Positions 22,112-34,052 of a stretch of 64,000 bases of DNA are shown one piece after another. The stretch is taken from NCBI GenBank assembly GCA_001574975.1, contig KQ965733.1:933012-997011 (forward strand). Reading direction: 5' to 3'. Below the pieces are notes generated by a model. That model was not told where the DNA came from and made no database searches. It saw nothing but the letters and a program-made list of their open reading frames with translations. The number at the start of each line of letters is the position of its first letter. The stretch's first letter is position 1. Origin of the DNA: Gonapodya prolifera JEL478 (taxonomy: Eukaryota > Monoblepharomycota > Monoblepharidomycetes > Monoblepharidales > Gonapodyaceae). Both the position numbers and the translations under genes were made by a program.

Positions 22112-25100
22112 ATGGGTCGGAAGCGGAAATCGAACTGGGCGGACGACGATGGATCTTCGAGCGACGAAGGTTCCTCTGGGGACGACGATCGCGGCCTCAA
22201 CGCGGACGAACGCGAGGAACGTGTGCTTTTCCGAGGGAAACGCGGGAAACGGAAAGCGAGGACCGAAGAGGACAAGATGCTGGGCGTATTCGCAGAGGAC
22301 TCGGATGAGGTCGATGGCCGACGAGGGGGAGGCCGGTATGCGAAAAGTGGCAGAAGGGCAGGCGGGATGTACGATGCAGGAGTGGCATTCGTCAAGGGCG
22401 TTCGGAATGGAGGAGGAGAAGGGGATGGCGTGGGCCAAGAAGAAGAACAGGAAGAACGGGGGGAAGGAGATGGAGATGGGGACAAGCAAGAAGATGACGA
22501 AATGGAAGTGGAGGGCGAGGAAGGAGAGGACGGGGACGGGGCAGGGCAACCTCGGGATAAAACAGAAGATGAGGAGATGTCCGATGCAGAGGGCCATGGT
22601 GGACTTGGGTTGGGGATGGGGATGGAAACGGGGCTTGGACTTGGAATGGGGCGAGGGGGGTTGGGACTTGGCACGGGCCTTCCCAGCCAATTCGGAGGCG
22701 CGGGCGGGGACTCTGGGCGCAACTCCAACCCGCACATGTCCCACTTGCGAAAGACGGTCTCCCTCTCCCCCTCCCCAACGCCATCCCGCCCTTCCACTCC
22801 TTCGAACCCAACTCCGCGGCCTCAAAAGGCCGACAGAGACTTTGGCAAATGGGAGTCTACGTCATCTGGTATCGGATCAAAGCTCCTACGCGCAATGGGT
22901 TGGAAGCCTGGCCAGGGTTTGGGAAAGGACCGAGCGGGAATGGTCAAACCCATCGACGTCAAATTGCGGCCTCAGCGCGCGGGTCTGGGCACGATCGACG
23001 AGCGCACAGAGGCGGTGCGGGAGCAGCAACGCGTCATGAAGGAGACTCACGGCATTGACTACGGCGAGGAATCTGAGGAGTCTGATAACAACGGCGGGGG
23101 CAAGCGCAAGTCTCGCAAGCGCAAAGACTCGGACGAGGCCCAAGTGCGCCCCAAATCCTCTCAATGGAAGAAATCCCGTCCTCCCAAATCTGCAAAACCC
23201 TCATATATCACGCCAGCCGATCTCCTCGCAGCCGACACATCTGCCCTTCCCGACGGTGCCGCCTCCCCGTCTGTCCAGCCCTCCACCATCATCGACCTCA
23301 CAGGTCCGTCTGCCCGCGTACGGGACATTTCATCCCTCTCCACGGTCACCCCTTCGCACCCCTCCCTTATCGACCCCACCAAACACCTGCCCGAACTCCG
23401 ACACAACCTCCGCCTTCTGGCCGACCTGGCACGCTCCGACCTCGTCTCCGCCGGACGGGCACTGCGAGCAGAAGATGCTCAGCGGGCACGATGGGAGCGT
23501 GAGCGATCTGCCGCCCAAACGGCCAAGGCGCAAGCAGCAGCAGCGGAGGTCGCCGTTGCGGAGTTGGCAAAAGCTGCGGAGCAACTTTCCATCGCGTCTC
23601 GTGCTGCAGCTGCCGACGGTGCTGGAGACGGTGTCGTTGTGCGGGGACGCGCTGGGAGATCTGACGATCCCATGGACCTGGGCCTCTCGCGACCGTCCGG
23701 AAAGTCCGCAAGGGCCAGTAAAGCCGTGCAACCATCCGATCCAATTGACGTTGATGACGAATCGCTGGAAGAATCATCCCTCTCACTTCTAACACCCCAC
23801 TTTGTCAATCTCGCCTCCCTCCCGCAAACCACTCCCCTTCCCGCCTCTCTCGGCCTTCCCACACCGTCCACCCTCGCGGTCTCCGCCGCCCAGCCGGTGC
23901 TTGCTCGCTTGTGGCGCACATGGGACCCACTCTCGAACCCGGCGCCGGGCCTGGCCTGGCTGTCCCGTTGGGGCACGCTCATGAACCCCCCACCGGCGCC
24001 TCCACCTCGGTCGGCGGGCTCGCGATACGCCCCCTCGATCGAACTAAAATCGAACTGCATGTCTCCTTACGAGGCACTCCTCTGGTCGTCCTGGCTTCCA
24101 CCCCTCCGCAGCGCCGCTTCGCGGTGGGACCCTGGTGCGCCCGAGAGCATGCTGAAGGTAGTAGAAGCCTGGTGCGGAGATGGGAAGCAAGGTGGTGCGA
24201 TCGGAAAGGACACGGACCCTGTGCTACCAGCGTGGCTGCATCACCACGTGTTGGACCAGCTCGTGCTACCCAAACTCGTCCGTTTCGTCGCGCTGTGGCG
24301 CCCCTCGGCGACCTCTGACCCAACAAACACACCACCGGCTCACTTGTGGGCGCTCCCGTGGCTGGCTGTGCCGAATCCTCCCGGGTGGGGAGAGGGACAC
24401 TGGACGGACCCGCTGGTAGATGCAGCGCGGAGGAGATTGGAGGGAGAGCTGAGAGGAAGGTGGAATCCGAAAGATACGTGGGGCGTGGAAGAGGTCGGGA
24501 GGTGGATGGAGGTGAGTTGTTGGATTGTCGTTGCTCTCTTTGGACGTCTACTTACTCGAATGTTTGCTCTGCGCTGCACCCCCTTCCCCAACACACCTGG
24601 CGTATCATGCAGGTTTTCGCCCCCGCTGCCCTTTCTACCATGCTTCGCCGCTGTGTTCTTCCCAAACTCATCCTCTCCCTACGAACCCAGCTCGTCGTCA
24701 ACCCCGCTTCACCTGACCTCAAACCCCTGCACTGGCTTCTGGCCTGGTACTCGGCAGGACTGCTTCCCCCACACCTTACTTCGGCACTCATCGCTGTAGA
24801 ACTCCGTCCAAAATGGATGCGAGCCCTGTGGACGTGGTTGGCGCACTCTGGTGCCGACCTGGGGGAGGTGGCACGATGGTATGCGGCGTGGAGGGGCGAG
24901 GTTCCGCCGGAAGTTGCCAAGGAAGAGCCTCTGGAGAAGCTTTGGAGGGAGGCCCTGGACGCAATGAACGATGCCGTTGCGAAACGGAAGAACGGGGATT
25001 CCGTGACGATTCCGAGGGAGTTTGTGGGCGAGGCGGACGCTGGAGATGCACCACCTCTTCCGGACTTTTTGGCGTACGACTTGGTGGCGGGTAACGCTCA

Positions 25101-25407
25101 GCGATCTTCGCGCCAGCCCAGTGCTCCTGCAAAGGCCACCCCTGGCCCCGCCTCGCTCACTTACCGGGACCATTTGGAGGCTTTTTTCGCTTCGCATGAT
25201 CTTGTCATGGAACCCGCGCAGGCCGCGTCGGTGGAACATGGTCGCGTGGTGTACCGTGTTGGTCCCCCTGGTGGATCAGGCCGTGGACGATCGAGAGGAA
25301 AAGGAGTTTTCGTCTCTATGGACGAAGGGGTGGTATACGTGAGGGAGAGCGGGAGCTGGCTACCTGCGGCGGAGGAAGAAGTGGTGGCGAAGGCCAACGG
25401 TGTATAA
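22112..25407 (+). CDS. G-patch splicing factor TFIP11/Ntr1 (spliceosome disassembly)
   Basis: Activator of the DEAH helicase Prp43 in disassembly of the post-splicing lariat spliceosome, nuclear. 1064 aa in two exons (22112-24511, 24613-25407; intron 101 bp). The N-terminus is acidic with the family's MLGVFAEDSDE and a long Gly/Glu-rich low-complexity region (about residues 90-210). The G-patch is at about residues 245-300: SSGIGSKLLRAMGWKPGQG, then LGKDRAGMVKPIDVKLRPQ and RAGLG. The central GCF-like helical region contains ELRHNLRLLADLARSD. The conserved second half includes WRTWDPLSNPAPG-like and LHWLLAWYSAGLLPPHL motifs, then the C-terminus LEAFFASHDLVMEP and YVRESGSWLP, matching the end of human TFIP11. 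The upstream in-frame ATG at 22043 would add 23 residues of weak sequence; the MGRKRKSNW start is preferred. Confidence 0.92.
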
Positions 25408-25846
25408 ATATCGGACATTGCTGAGTAGGAGCGGTGTTTGTACTGTTGCGGTCGTGTAAGACAGTTGCCAATTTCTTGTCTCTCTCTGCACATACTCTGA
25501 TCACAGTTGCAAGAGTATGTTGGCAGACCGAGTCTTCGGGGGAAGATATAAGATTGCTCGAATCTGGACATTTCCATCAGAATGTGGACGGGGAAAAGTG
25601 AAAGACTGAAACGCCCTTCTCTGCCTTTGAGATGTCCTGTTTCCCACACCCGAACTCCGATAACCGAAGAGAGCGAAATAAAACATAAAGTCCTCCCTAA
25701 TTGATTACAACGATTTATTTGAATTAATTAAAAGACTAGTCACGTGACCACCGTGTCTCCATAAAATCTGCGGTCCCAACTTCACAAAACCGTTTCAAAC
25801 TCGTTTTAATCTGGAGCCGCAAACACGCGCGGACACGCCCCAAGAC
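25408..25846. other. Intergenic, nothing recognised
   Basis: About 440 bp, 3' of the TFIP11-like gene and 3' of a weak minus-strand frame. AT-rich near 25690-25740. Confidence 0.4.
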
Positions 25847-26290
25847 TCATACGACATACTGCAGTCTGATATCGCCCGTTTCAAAGGGAATCGGTCGTCT
25901 CAGAGCGAGATATCGGAAGTCTTCGAATTCTACCTCAAATAGTCTTGCAGAGGCGAGAACAACCGTGATTGACTGCGTTCCTCCAGGGTTTTGTCCACAC
26001 TTGAGGACTACCTCGCCAATATGTGTGCCTGTTTGGACCCCGCCTTGTCGTTGGAGTTGCGTGAGTGTTGTCCACGGCAAAAGTTCATTGTGTATCTTCA
26101 TGCAACATGAAGCAAACGGTCTCGTCCTTCCTGCCTTGTAGACCCTCGTAACGCCTCCACACTTAGATCTCCGACTTTGGGGGTGCATACCCAAAAGATG
26201 AGTATATTCGCTCGGGGGCAAGAGCACGACGCCACCACGCTGTGCACGACCAGCACCGTTATTACCTGTTTGCGCCGGTCTGAGTATCAT
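25847..26290 (-). CDS. Hypothetical protein, about 147 aa
   Basis: A minus-strand open frame from ATG at 26290. The first part is Gly/Arg-rich. The C-terminal 60 residues look folded (GEVVLKCGQNPGGTQSITVV, then VEFEDFRYLALRRPIPFETG). No family recognised. It could be the last exon of a longer gene whose upstream exons lie between 26300 and 27100, where further minus-strand stretches occur. A GTG six codons beyond the frame's usable region suggests no simple extension. Confidence 0.35.
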   Translation of the reverse strand: MILRPAQTGNNGAGRAQRGGVVLLPPSEYTHLLGMHPQSRRSKCGGVTRVYKAGRTRPFASCCMKIHNELLPWTTLTQLQRQGGVQTGTHIGEVVLKCGQNPGGTQSITVVLASARLFEVEFEDFRYLALRRPIPFETGDIRLQYVV

Positions 26291-26668
26291 TTTTGGAGGT
26301 AGCGCCCGGAAGGAGAAGCGCCCTGGGGTGTCCACTACGGATTCAAGTCAACTGAAGGCGCACCTCGTGGAGCACTTTGTTGTTTTGGAGGAGTGGTCGG
26401 TGTCGATCTGGGACATGATCCAGTATTCGTTTTTCACTGTTCTTTGCGGATTCACTAACCGTTTCTTTCCCCGCGGTCGAGTCCATTGTGGGCTCGCCGC
26501 GGCGGGACACCTAGGTGATCAGCCTCTTCGCGGCGTGTCCTAGAAACGTCGAAAGTCGATGGCCGATGGACCACCGAACACTCTGCGCTTCCGCTCTTGT
26601 GTTGTATTCGCTTTATGGGATGGTAGCGAGTAGCTTGAATCTGTAAAAAGTCTCAATGCTACGTTCTT

Positions 26669-26929
26669 TTACATATTCGATCGTTTGCAAACACAAATTG
26701 AGGAATGCAAAGAAGCGTCCAGAAGTATGTGTGAATAAGGGGGACGTACATATTGAATCTCTGGGTCGTAGTCGACATCACGTGCGGGAAGAGACAACAT
26801 ATCTTGGACCAGAATCGTTTTTCGCTTTGATTCGAGATAATTGAATGCAATTTTACATGTCGTACTTTTGGGCGGTGTTTCCACCTTTGCATATGTATTA
26901 CGTAACGTTTCTGACTCTTCTGGCGGCAA
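26669..26929 (-). CDS. Possible exon of an unidentified minus-strand gene
   Basis: The frame contains CKIAFNYLESKRKTILVQDM and DVDYDPEIQYVRPPYSHILL, which read like folded protein, but no start or splice partner is certain. It may join sequence near 26950-27000 (a Ser-rich stretch) or the hypothetical frame at 25847-26290. Confidence 0.25.
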   Translation of the reverse strand: MPPEESETLRNTYAKVETPPKSTTCKIAFNYLESKRKTILVQDMLSLPARDVDYDPEIQYVRPPYSHILLDASLHSSICVCKRSNM

Positions 26930-27828
26930 CAGAGATCGCGTCCACGGATTGTGAATAAGAAGAACTGGAGATTGTGGGAGAGCGCGGCATCGGACGTAAG
27001 GTGCAACGCTTGACGGGCGATTCGCGTGCGCCGAGGATATGGAATAACATTTTTCCTAGTCCGTACTTTGAGATGTAAAGAGATGCCTTTTTTTGCTCGG
27101 CGTGGGGATAGAGAAGAGGCAAGTCCGATGATGGGAGACAGTCCCGCCAAGGAACAGATCGAGCGGGTGTGGGGTAAAGCGAGTGCTGTCCGGCGCTGCC
27201 TCAGGCGCACGTCGGGGTATGCGCACACTTGTAAAATGAGTTGATACCCAAGTTGGCAATATTGCGTTTTCACGTGGCAAGGGAGCAAATCAATGGTGTG
27301 GTGGGTGGGCTGAGGGGGCGCCCAAGGATGTGGGAGATGCGCCGGTCAAGGGCGCCGAGATTTGACAGGTTGAATCCAGCGGCAGTTTCGGCGAGAAGAA
27401 GAGAGCAAAGAGAAGGACAGGCGCAGACAGCAGCGACGAAGCGACAGGAAGACGTTGGAGTGCGAAAGAGACAAGGGACTCAAGGTGAGCTTGGCGTGGA
27501 CGCTGGCGGGGTCGGGCCAGAAACGGGAGACGAGAGAAAACCTAAACGAGAGACAGAGAGAGCAGGAGCGATGGATCATCGGTGGGAGACGGCAGGAACG
27601 GTGGTGGATTGGGTGGGAGCGGAAGAAGCCGTCGGACGGGCTGATTCCAACTGCAATGGCGGGTGCACGCATCAGACTGACGCACAACATACGCAGTTAC
27701 GCAGTCACGCACCGGCACGCACTGTGCAGCGACTACCCAGACATCTACATACTACAATACCAGTACTGACAACAACCCGCTAATACTCTTCCAACTACCT
27801 ACACCACTGCATCGTACTCAAGACTAGA
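26930..27828. other. Upstream region of the lipase gene, no gene recognised
   Basis: About 900 bp. The plus strand is purine-rich between 27300 and 27620 (repeated GAGA/GGAGA-type sequence), then becomes C/A-rich with CACCAC and ACTAC repeats just before the ATG at 27829, as in many fungal 5' leaders. The open frames here look like compositional shadows. Confidence 0.4.
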
Positions 27829-30800
27829 ATGACTCCTCGACCGCCTTCTCGCTCATCGTCGACATCCTCCGCGACACCGTCTCTGCGCAGAAAATCCGTC
27901 TCGTTCTCGCAAGTCCCACCTCCAAACAGCCTCAACCAAATCGCAGTGACGGCCATTCCCCCTGCAGCCGACTCGTTCCACGGAGCCCAGTCTCAAGACA
28001 CCCCTTCCTCTCCTCGTTCAGAGTTTGCTCACCTCCGCTCACAAGCCCAATCCGCAAAACTCAAATCCGACTCTGTCAACACCGCATGGTCATCATCACA
28101 ACGTCCACCATCTCGACGCCCGTCACTGCCTCGAAAACTCTCCGACCGTCCCATCCTGGACTCAATCGCGGACTCGGAGGACTCAAACGGCATGTTCTTC
28201 CCCGACGACGCTCCGCCAGCCTACCGCGACCTCCTGATTCCGTCGCTGGGTGACGCAGGGCTTGAGATTGGTTCGGCCGACATGACCGACGAGATGCACT
28301 CCCCCTCCCATTCCCAGGGCTCGACGGACGACATGGACGCCGAACCAGCCATCTGGGCAGCACCTCTCCCTCCACCATCGCCGACGACTACACCAGCACC
28401 ACACCGGCCCATTCTCGTCTCCGCATCCACCCAAACAGACCCCGACCCCGACCCTTCCTCGCTCGCCCTCACAGTCACACCCGCGTCTCCGCTCCTGCCC
28501 TCAGGCCCGCTCCTCCTCGCCGCCACAATCACAGCCTCCCTCGTCCCCAGGCCGCTGCGCTCCTGGCTCCCCGTGCGCGTCCCTTTGGCGCTCACATCCG
28601 CCGTCGCGCGGGCGCTGGACGAGACCCTGCTTGGCGTCACCGAACCCCCTCGTCCCTCTCCCACACCGGGGGTGGTGGTGGGTCCCCTACCACCGCATAA
28701 ACTGGAACTGGAGCTGGACACGGCGGCCCTCGTGCGTGCAGCGGTGGCTGATCTGGACGTCAAGTTGCGCGCGGTTGTTATGGCGAGAGAGGGCGTCGTG
28801 GGGGCTGTCGGAGGGCACGTAAGGGCGGCGGCGCGGTATGTGAAGATGGCAAAGGCCGTGGCGGATTATTCTAAGGTTGGTTGGTGGAGGAGGGAGAGGT
28901 GGAGGGGGCCTAACACGAATGCTATGGAACATCCATTGAACAAAACTTGGCTCACTCACCCTCCGTTCCTCCGTAGGCCGAAGTCAACTACGTCCTGAAA
29001 CTCGGCCTCATCCAAGCCCGCACCGTCCTTTCCACCGTCGCACAGCACGCCATCGAGGGCAGCCCGAGGCCGAGCTGGGGTTTCGACATGCATTTGGCGC
29101 TAAAGTGGGTTGCATTTTTTTTTTTGGGGGGGGGGGGGGGGGGGAGAGAGGATTTTTGTGGCTCATATGTTTCCTCTTGCCCCTCGCCATCCCTCATCCC
29201 CCGTCCCCACCCCCATCCCAACACCTCCTCGCACCCACCCCACAACAGTGCCTTCCGCCACAACATCGCCCACACCGACCAGTCCCTCGTGCAAGCGCGG
29301 CGCCCGTCGACGATCATGGCCATGGTTCCCTCGCGCCTTCTCGGGGCCGACGTACGGGTGACGCAGGTCCGCATTTCGGTGGACGGAGAGCGCATCGTCG
29401 AGGAGGAGCGCAGAGCCATGGGGGGCGGTGTTGGGAAGGAGGGGTGAGTGTGGTGTTGGATGTGCACTTGCGATGAGTAAATGTGCTCTTAACTGTCGTT
29501 TATATCGCACAGATACATCATTCCACCAGAGTACCCCACAAGCAACCCCGCGGCGCCACTGTGGAGCGCTCCAGCCTCGAACGACGACGCGACGGGTGCC
29601 ATCAGGGAGCTGCGCGGGGAGTGGGTCGAGATCCTCAAGGAGGAGGAACGGAGCTGGGGCGGGTATGTCCGGGAGTGGGTGTTTGGGTCAAAGGAGGGAA
29701 GAAGCTGGGATGAGGATGAGAAGGTGGTGTTGTATTTGCATGGTACGTGTGTGGGATGTGTCGTTTGGGGGATCCGTGTCGACACATGGCTGATACCTCT
29801 CGTGACGTGAAGGCGGTGCCTACACAATGCTCAGCCCCGCGACCCACCGCTCGCTCACCGTCAGCATCGCTCGAGCGACCAACACGCGCATCTTTGTCCC
29901 CGACTACCGCCTGGCTCCCGAGGACCCCTTTCCGGCCGCGCTGCACGATGCCTTCGCTGCGTGGTTGTATCTGACTCGCCCGGACCACCCGGCGCTTGGT
30001 GGGCGCCGCTGGGCAAAGCGGTTCAAGCCGGAGAACGTGACCATTATGGGGGATAGCGCCGGTGGAGGGCTCACGATGGCGTTGATGGTGTATTTGAAGG
30101 AGTTTGTGGGGAAGGGTTATGGGGAAGGCTTTGGGATGCCTGGTGGGGCTGTGTTGTTGTCGGTGAGTACATGGGGTGCCGAGGGGTAGTGAGAGGGTTG
30201 GGTGTATTGATGATCTGACCAACATCTATCGATCTCCGTTTCCCCACCTCATCCAGCCTTGGGTGGACCTCACCTGCTCGCACCCCTCGTACCACGCCAA
30301 CTCCGCCCTGGACTACCTTCCCGCTGTGCACACTATGGACCTTTTCGGCCCCATGTACCGCAGTGACAACTCGCCAAACCCTGTCGCGGCGTACCTGTGG
30401 GGCTGGAACGGGAGAAAGGGTCTCGAGAGGCGGTTCTGCTCCAGGGAGGACTGGGCGTGGGAGCGGTTGTCGAGACCAGTACCTGGGAACGGGGAAGATG
30501 CCAAATCGGGAAGAATGAGCGACGACCATGACGCTGTGGATGTGGAGCCTGAGCCTGAAGCAGAGGTTGCGGGAGCCGAGCGGATCCTTGGCTCTGCTGG
30601 ACCCAAGGGGGGAGCGATATTGAGGAGGGCAAACTCAGCGCCTCCGTCGACAGCGGCTGCGGCTGCGAGAGCGGCGGTTGCGGCGAGGGCGGCAGGGGGG
30701 AGGTCAGGTTCTGGGTCTGGGCCTATGCTGAAGCTCGAAAGGCGCAATACACTCCTGGGCAAGCCGGTCTCGTCGCTGGGAGAAGAGTACGTCAAGACTC

Positions 30801-31834
30801 TGGTTCAGGTTCGGCACCCGTGCGTCAGCCCGTTGTTTGCAGACCTGAGGGGTTTGCCCCCTGTGTTGATCGTGAGTGATAGTGACGATGATCGAGTCAG
30901 TCGTTGAGCTGACACCGCCCGCACTTTTCGGGATGCACAGCAAGCCGGAGACTGTGAGCTTCTCAGGGATGAATCTATCGCACTGGCCCGCAAGTACTCC
31001 CACGCCAACCAACGCAGACCGAGTTTGGAGGGGAAGGAGCCTGCTCTGCACGAGAACGTACATGGACATGTGAGACACGAGCTGTACACCGATATGGTGA
31101 GTGTGAGGTTTGAGTTGCGGGAGAACGAGACGGTGTTCTCATCAACATTGCGCCTGTAGGTGCATGTGTTCCAAGCATTCCCGTTCACCAAGGCGTCCAA
31201 GATTGCTATCGCGAATATTGGGAGGTTTCACCGCAATTTGTACTCGGCGAAAGGTGAAGCACCCCAGGAGCAGGTTCCCTTCGATGAAGACGAGGCTCTT
31301 TTGAGGGTGAACTCCATGGGAGATGGTGGCGATGTCCTGGTCACTTTCAGGAACGTGGATGGGAGTGAACAAGTCATGGGCAGCGATGGAAGCGACTACG
31401 ATGAGGACGACTCCGATTATGGGGAGGAAGAGAGCGACGACGCCATAAACGGTGGGGAGGATCGGATGGTCTTGGACCAAGATGATGGCGAGGTTTACAT
31501 CGCGGACCGGAGAGGCATGTTCTCGTGGTTCGGTGGAGCAAGCGCCAATGCGAAAGGATCAACGGGCCCAAAATCGATCCTGAAGAACGGCTACGGTTCG
31601 GTTCCGTCGGCGGGGCCCTCAAAGTACCACGAGAATCTCATGGCCGCGGCGGTATCGACCGAGTCTGATGCCTGGCTGAGGGGTTACGATGAAAATGTGG
31701 TGGATGAAAGTCGCGCGGAGCCGCTTGACGCACAATCTGGTGCAGGTTCTCCTGGCGATGTCGGATCAAAGGAGTGGGAATGGAGCGGCGCTGGATCGTC
31801 ATCACACCCGCTCACAATGTGGGGTGTGTGGTAA
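27829..31834 (+). CDS. Hormone-sensitive-lipase-type alpha/beta hydrolase
   Basis: Predicted 1131-aa esterase/lipase of the HSL group, likely acting on acylglycerols or steryl esters. Eight exons: 27829-28875, 28977-29104, 29249-29443, 29513-29742, 29813-30162, 30257-30871, 30941-31096, 31160-31834. Residues 1-200 are Ser/Pro-rich. The catalytic domain has the oxyanion motif HGGAYTML (about residue 534, across the exon 4/5 junction), PDYRLAPEDPFPAALHDAF, the nucleophile GDSAGGG (about residue 613), acid Asp in QAGDCELLRDES, and His in TDMVHVFQAFPF. An insertion of roughly 130 low-complexity residues (Ala-, Gly- and Ser-rich) sits between the nucleophile and the Asp, where HSLs carry their regulatory module. 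The C-terminus is acidic and disordered. Intron 2 holds a T11-G19 homopolymer. Confidence 0.88.
29115..29144 (+). repeat. T11-G19 homopolymer tract in an HSL intron
   Basis: Eleven T (29115-29125) followed by nineteen G (29126-29144) within intron 2 (29105-29248) of the lipase gene. The G tract starts at intron position 22 on the sense strand. Confidence 0.9.
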
Positions 31835-31989
31835 AAAACGAAAACTAAGACCCAATGTGTTGATTGCGTCGTTTACGTTTTATTAAAGTGGTTTTAAATG
31901 AAAGATGTGTAGACTTTTCCTTAAACGTATTGTACAATAACCAATGCAATATGAAAACGTGTGAAAGGAAGCTTGCAAAGAAAATATAT

Positions 31990-33975
31990 TTAGCTCGCTT
32001 CAGCCGCTACATCCATCTCCCTAGCACTTGGAGACTGAGAAACCGTTCCTTCCTTGTCTTTCCCGCGAAACAGATTAGAGCCGCCAGAGACATGCCTCGA
32101 CAAGATATCCTGCAAGCCATCCGATTTAGACTTCGTAGAGTCGGCGCTGCCCAATTGATCTGTGGTACCCGGCATTTCCGACCCCTCCAATTGTTGTTGA
32201 GCGGAACCTCCATGGTTGGCGATGAAAACCATCTCGGGTCCGTGTGCTGACGGACTTGGAGTTTGTGGTTGTGCGGACGAGCTTATTGACTCTCTCGCTC
32301 TCCGTGTGTGGACACGTGCTGCTGCTGCCCAGTTGAACAGATATAGCTGAACCAGTGTGTAGTTAGATCGGGGGCTCTCGCGAGTTGGAATGAAGGTTTC
32401 GAATCTCACTTGAGCGACACCTCCTGCGATCACGCCGAAACCCAAGATGGTGGTGATGACCCCAACGGGGGATGTGCTTGTAGAACTGCCCCCTAGGAAG
32501 AGAATAAGTGACGTGATAATCGTCATTGTCGTGAACGTGACGAAATACACCTGTTGCAGCTCAGTCGTTAAATTGGGACATGTGAAATCGAAAGGGAGAG
32601 ATTTTTCACGAACAGGAGTGACGACAGCTGTCGAAAACAGATTCAATGCCTTGCTGAGATTCCCAAAACGCAACAAACGATGTTGAGCGGGGATGCGAGG
32701 TTGAAGCTATCACTGACACCCACTTCAAGTAGTTCACTTGAAATATAATTGTCCCAATGACAAAAGCTCCAAGAATGTACCACTCCCAGTATAGAGCTTG
32801 GTTGTCGCTACTCCAGTGACCATTCAGGGTGTAGACGATGGATGAGCCCCAACCTGCGCTTGCTGGTGAGCCCACGAAAACAACTGGGAGAATGGATGAC
32901 GACATACCTTGAGCAGCAACCGCTAGCAACGCACCGCCCAAACTCGTGATCGAGATGTAGACGAGAAGATTAGTTCGTCCTTTACGAGGTGCAACCACGA
33001 ACACTAAAACGACCAAGATCAGGACGACAACGATGAAGTAAGCAAGAAATGCTATTGGGCAGGGAGCGAGAATGATGCTACTGTGTGACGCCTGAATGAT
33101 GTGTAAAGTGCTCACAAGGGTACACAAAGAACGAAAAGAACTGAGGAATGGTCTGCGTCGAGATTGTTTCGGGTGCGTAAATAACCACTCACACAGTAAA
33201 AAGGGTTGTCAAGGAGGGACTTCATGTGACGACTTGCCCCGCGACTCACCGATTGTCGCTCCGAGCAGACATTCCAAGCAGCCAATCCACCCCACGGCGT
33301 CGAGTTTCTCTTTGAGAAGATACGACGACAACACGGTGCTCACAACGACAGAAATTCCACCGAGAGGAGAAACGAGAATGGCGGGTGCAAATGCATCTGG
33401 GGGATAGTTCAGTCCCCCATTCCGAAACTGTAAGTGGATTTGAGGAACAAACATGCTGCAAAGTTCATCTGAAGTGGACCATAAGACAGATACTATGAGC
33501 CCGATAAATTAACTCAGAGACGTACCACTTCTCCCAACGCCATGAGTCCCATTCCGAACCACCACCTATGACGTTAGGACCAAATCACTCGATGTCAGAG
33601 GTGGTGACTGCATCTCTGACCAACATTCCCTCCTTCAAGTATCTGTGATTGTCCTCGCCATCTGGCGAATCTTCCTCTGCAGTGCTATTGGCTTTGATGA
33701 GCCCCTTCTGTAAATGATCGCAGAAGCGGGTGAAGGATAATGCTGGATAGTACACCGAGTGAAATACGTTCCACTTGACGTACCTTTTTGAAAACAAAGG
33801 AGCTTCCTGTGATGACTGCCGATCCTATGGCAAGGCCGAGTCTGCACAAAGGCCGAGGGCTGGTGAGAGGTCAAGATGACGAACTCCACACGAGACGGAA
33901 GAGCTACCCGATGAATTTGTAGTATGAAGGCGGTCCTTCGGGCGGACTTGATGATGCCCTTTGAGCGTCTGCCAT
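31990..33975 (-). CDS. NIPA-like magnesium transporter
   Basis: Membrane magnesium transporter of the NIPA/DMT superfamily. Minus-strand exons start at ATG 33975 (MADAQRASSSPPEGPPSYYK) and continue with LAIGSAVITGSSFVFKKKG (NIPA helix 1), GLIKANSTAEEDSPDG, FAPAILVSPLGGISVVVST with VLSSYLLKEKLDAVGW, a GRTNLLVYISITSLGGAL helix block, and FVTFTTMTIITSLILFLGG. These are the conserved NIPA segments in order. The hydrophilic C-terminus of about 100 residues (Ser/Gln-rich, ending at TAG 31990) is disordered. At least eight exons; boundaries between 32680 and 33800 are approximate. The loop after the first helix is extended by an acidic insertion. Converges on the lipase gene; divergent from the ACT gene with 77 bp between start codons. 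Confidence 0.88.
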
Positions 33976-34052
33976 GGGGGATAGAGCAGAGTGGGAAGAC
34001 CAGTCACCTTTGAAACTCCGGCCACAGCAACACGCTTCTGACTCAATCCAAA
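33976..34052. promoter_or_regulatory. Short divergent promoter between NIPA and ACT genes
   Basis: Only 77 bp lie between the two start codons, so both genes must share or overlap promoter elements. No motif identified. Confidence 0.5.

Noticed and set aside
22070-22825. Long minus-strand open frames across the TFIP11-like gene
   Set aside because: They mirror the Gly/Glu-rich coding repeats (Pro/Ser-rich on the other strand) and have no conserved motif.
26328-26543. Small plus-strand gene upstream of the lipase region
   Set aside because: Short, without conserved sequence, and overlapping minus-strand stretches that look at least as plausible.
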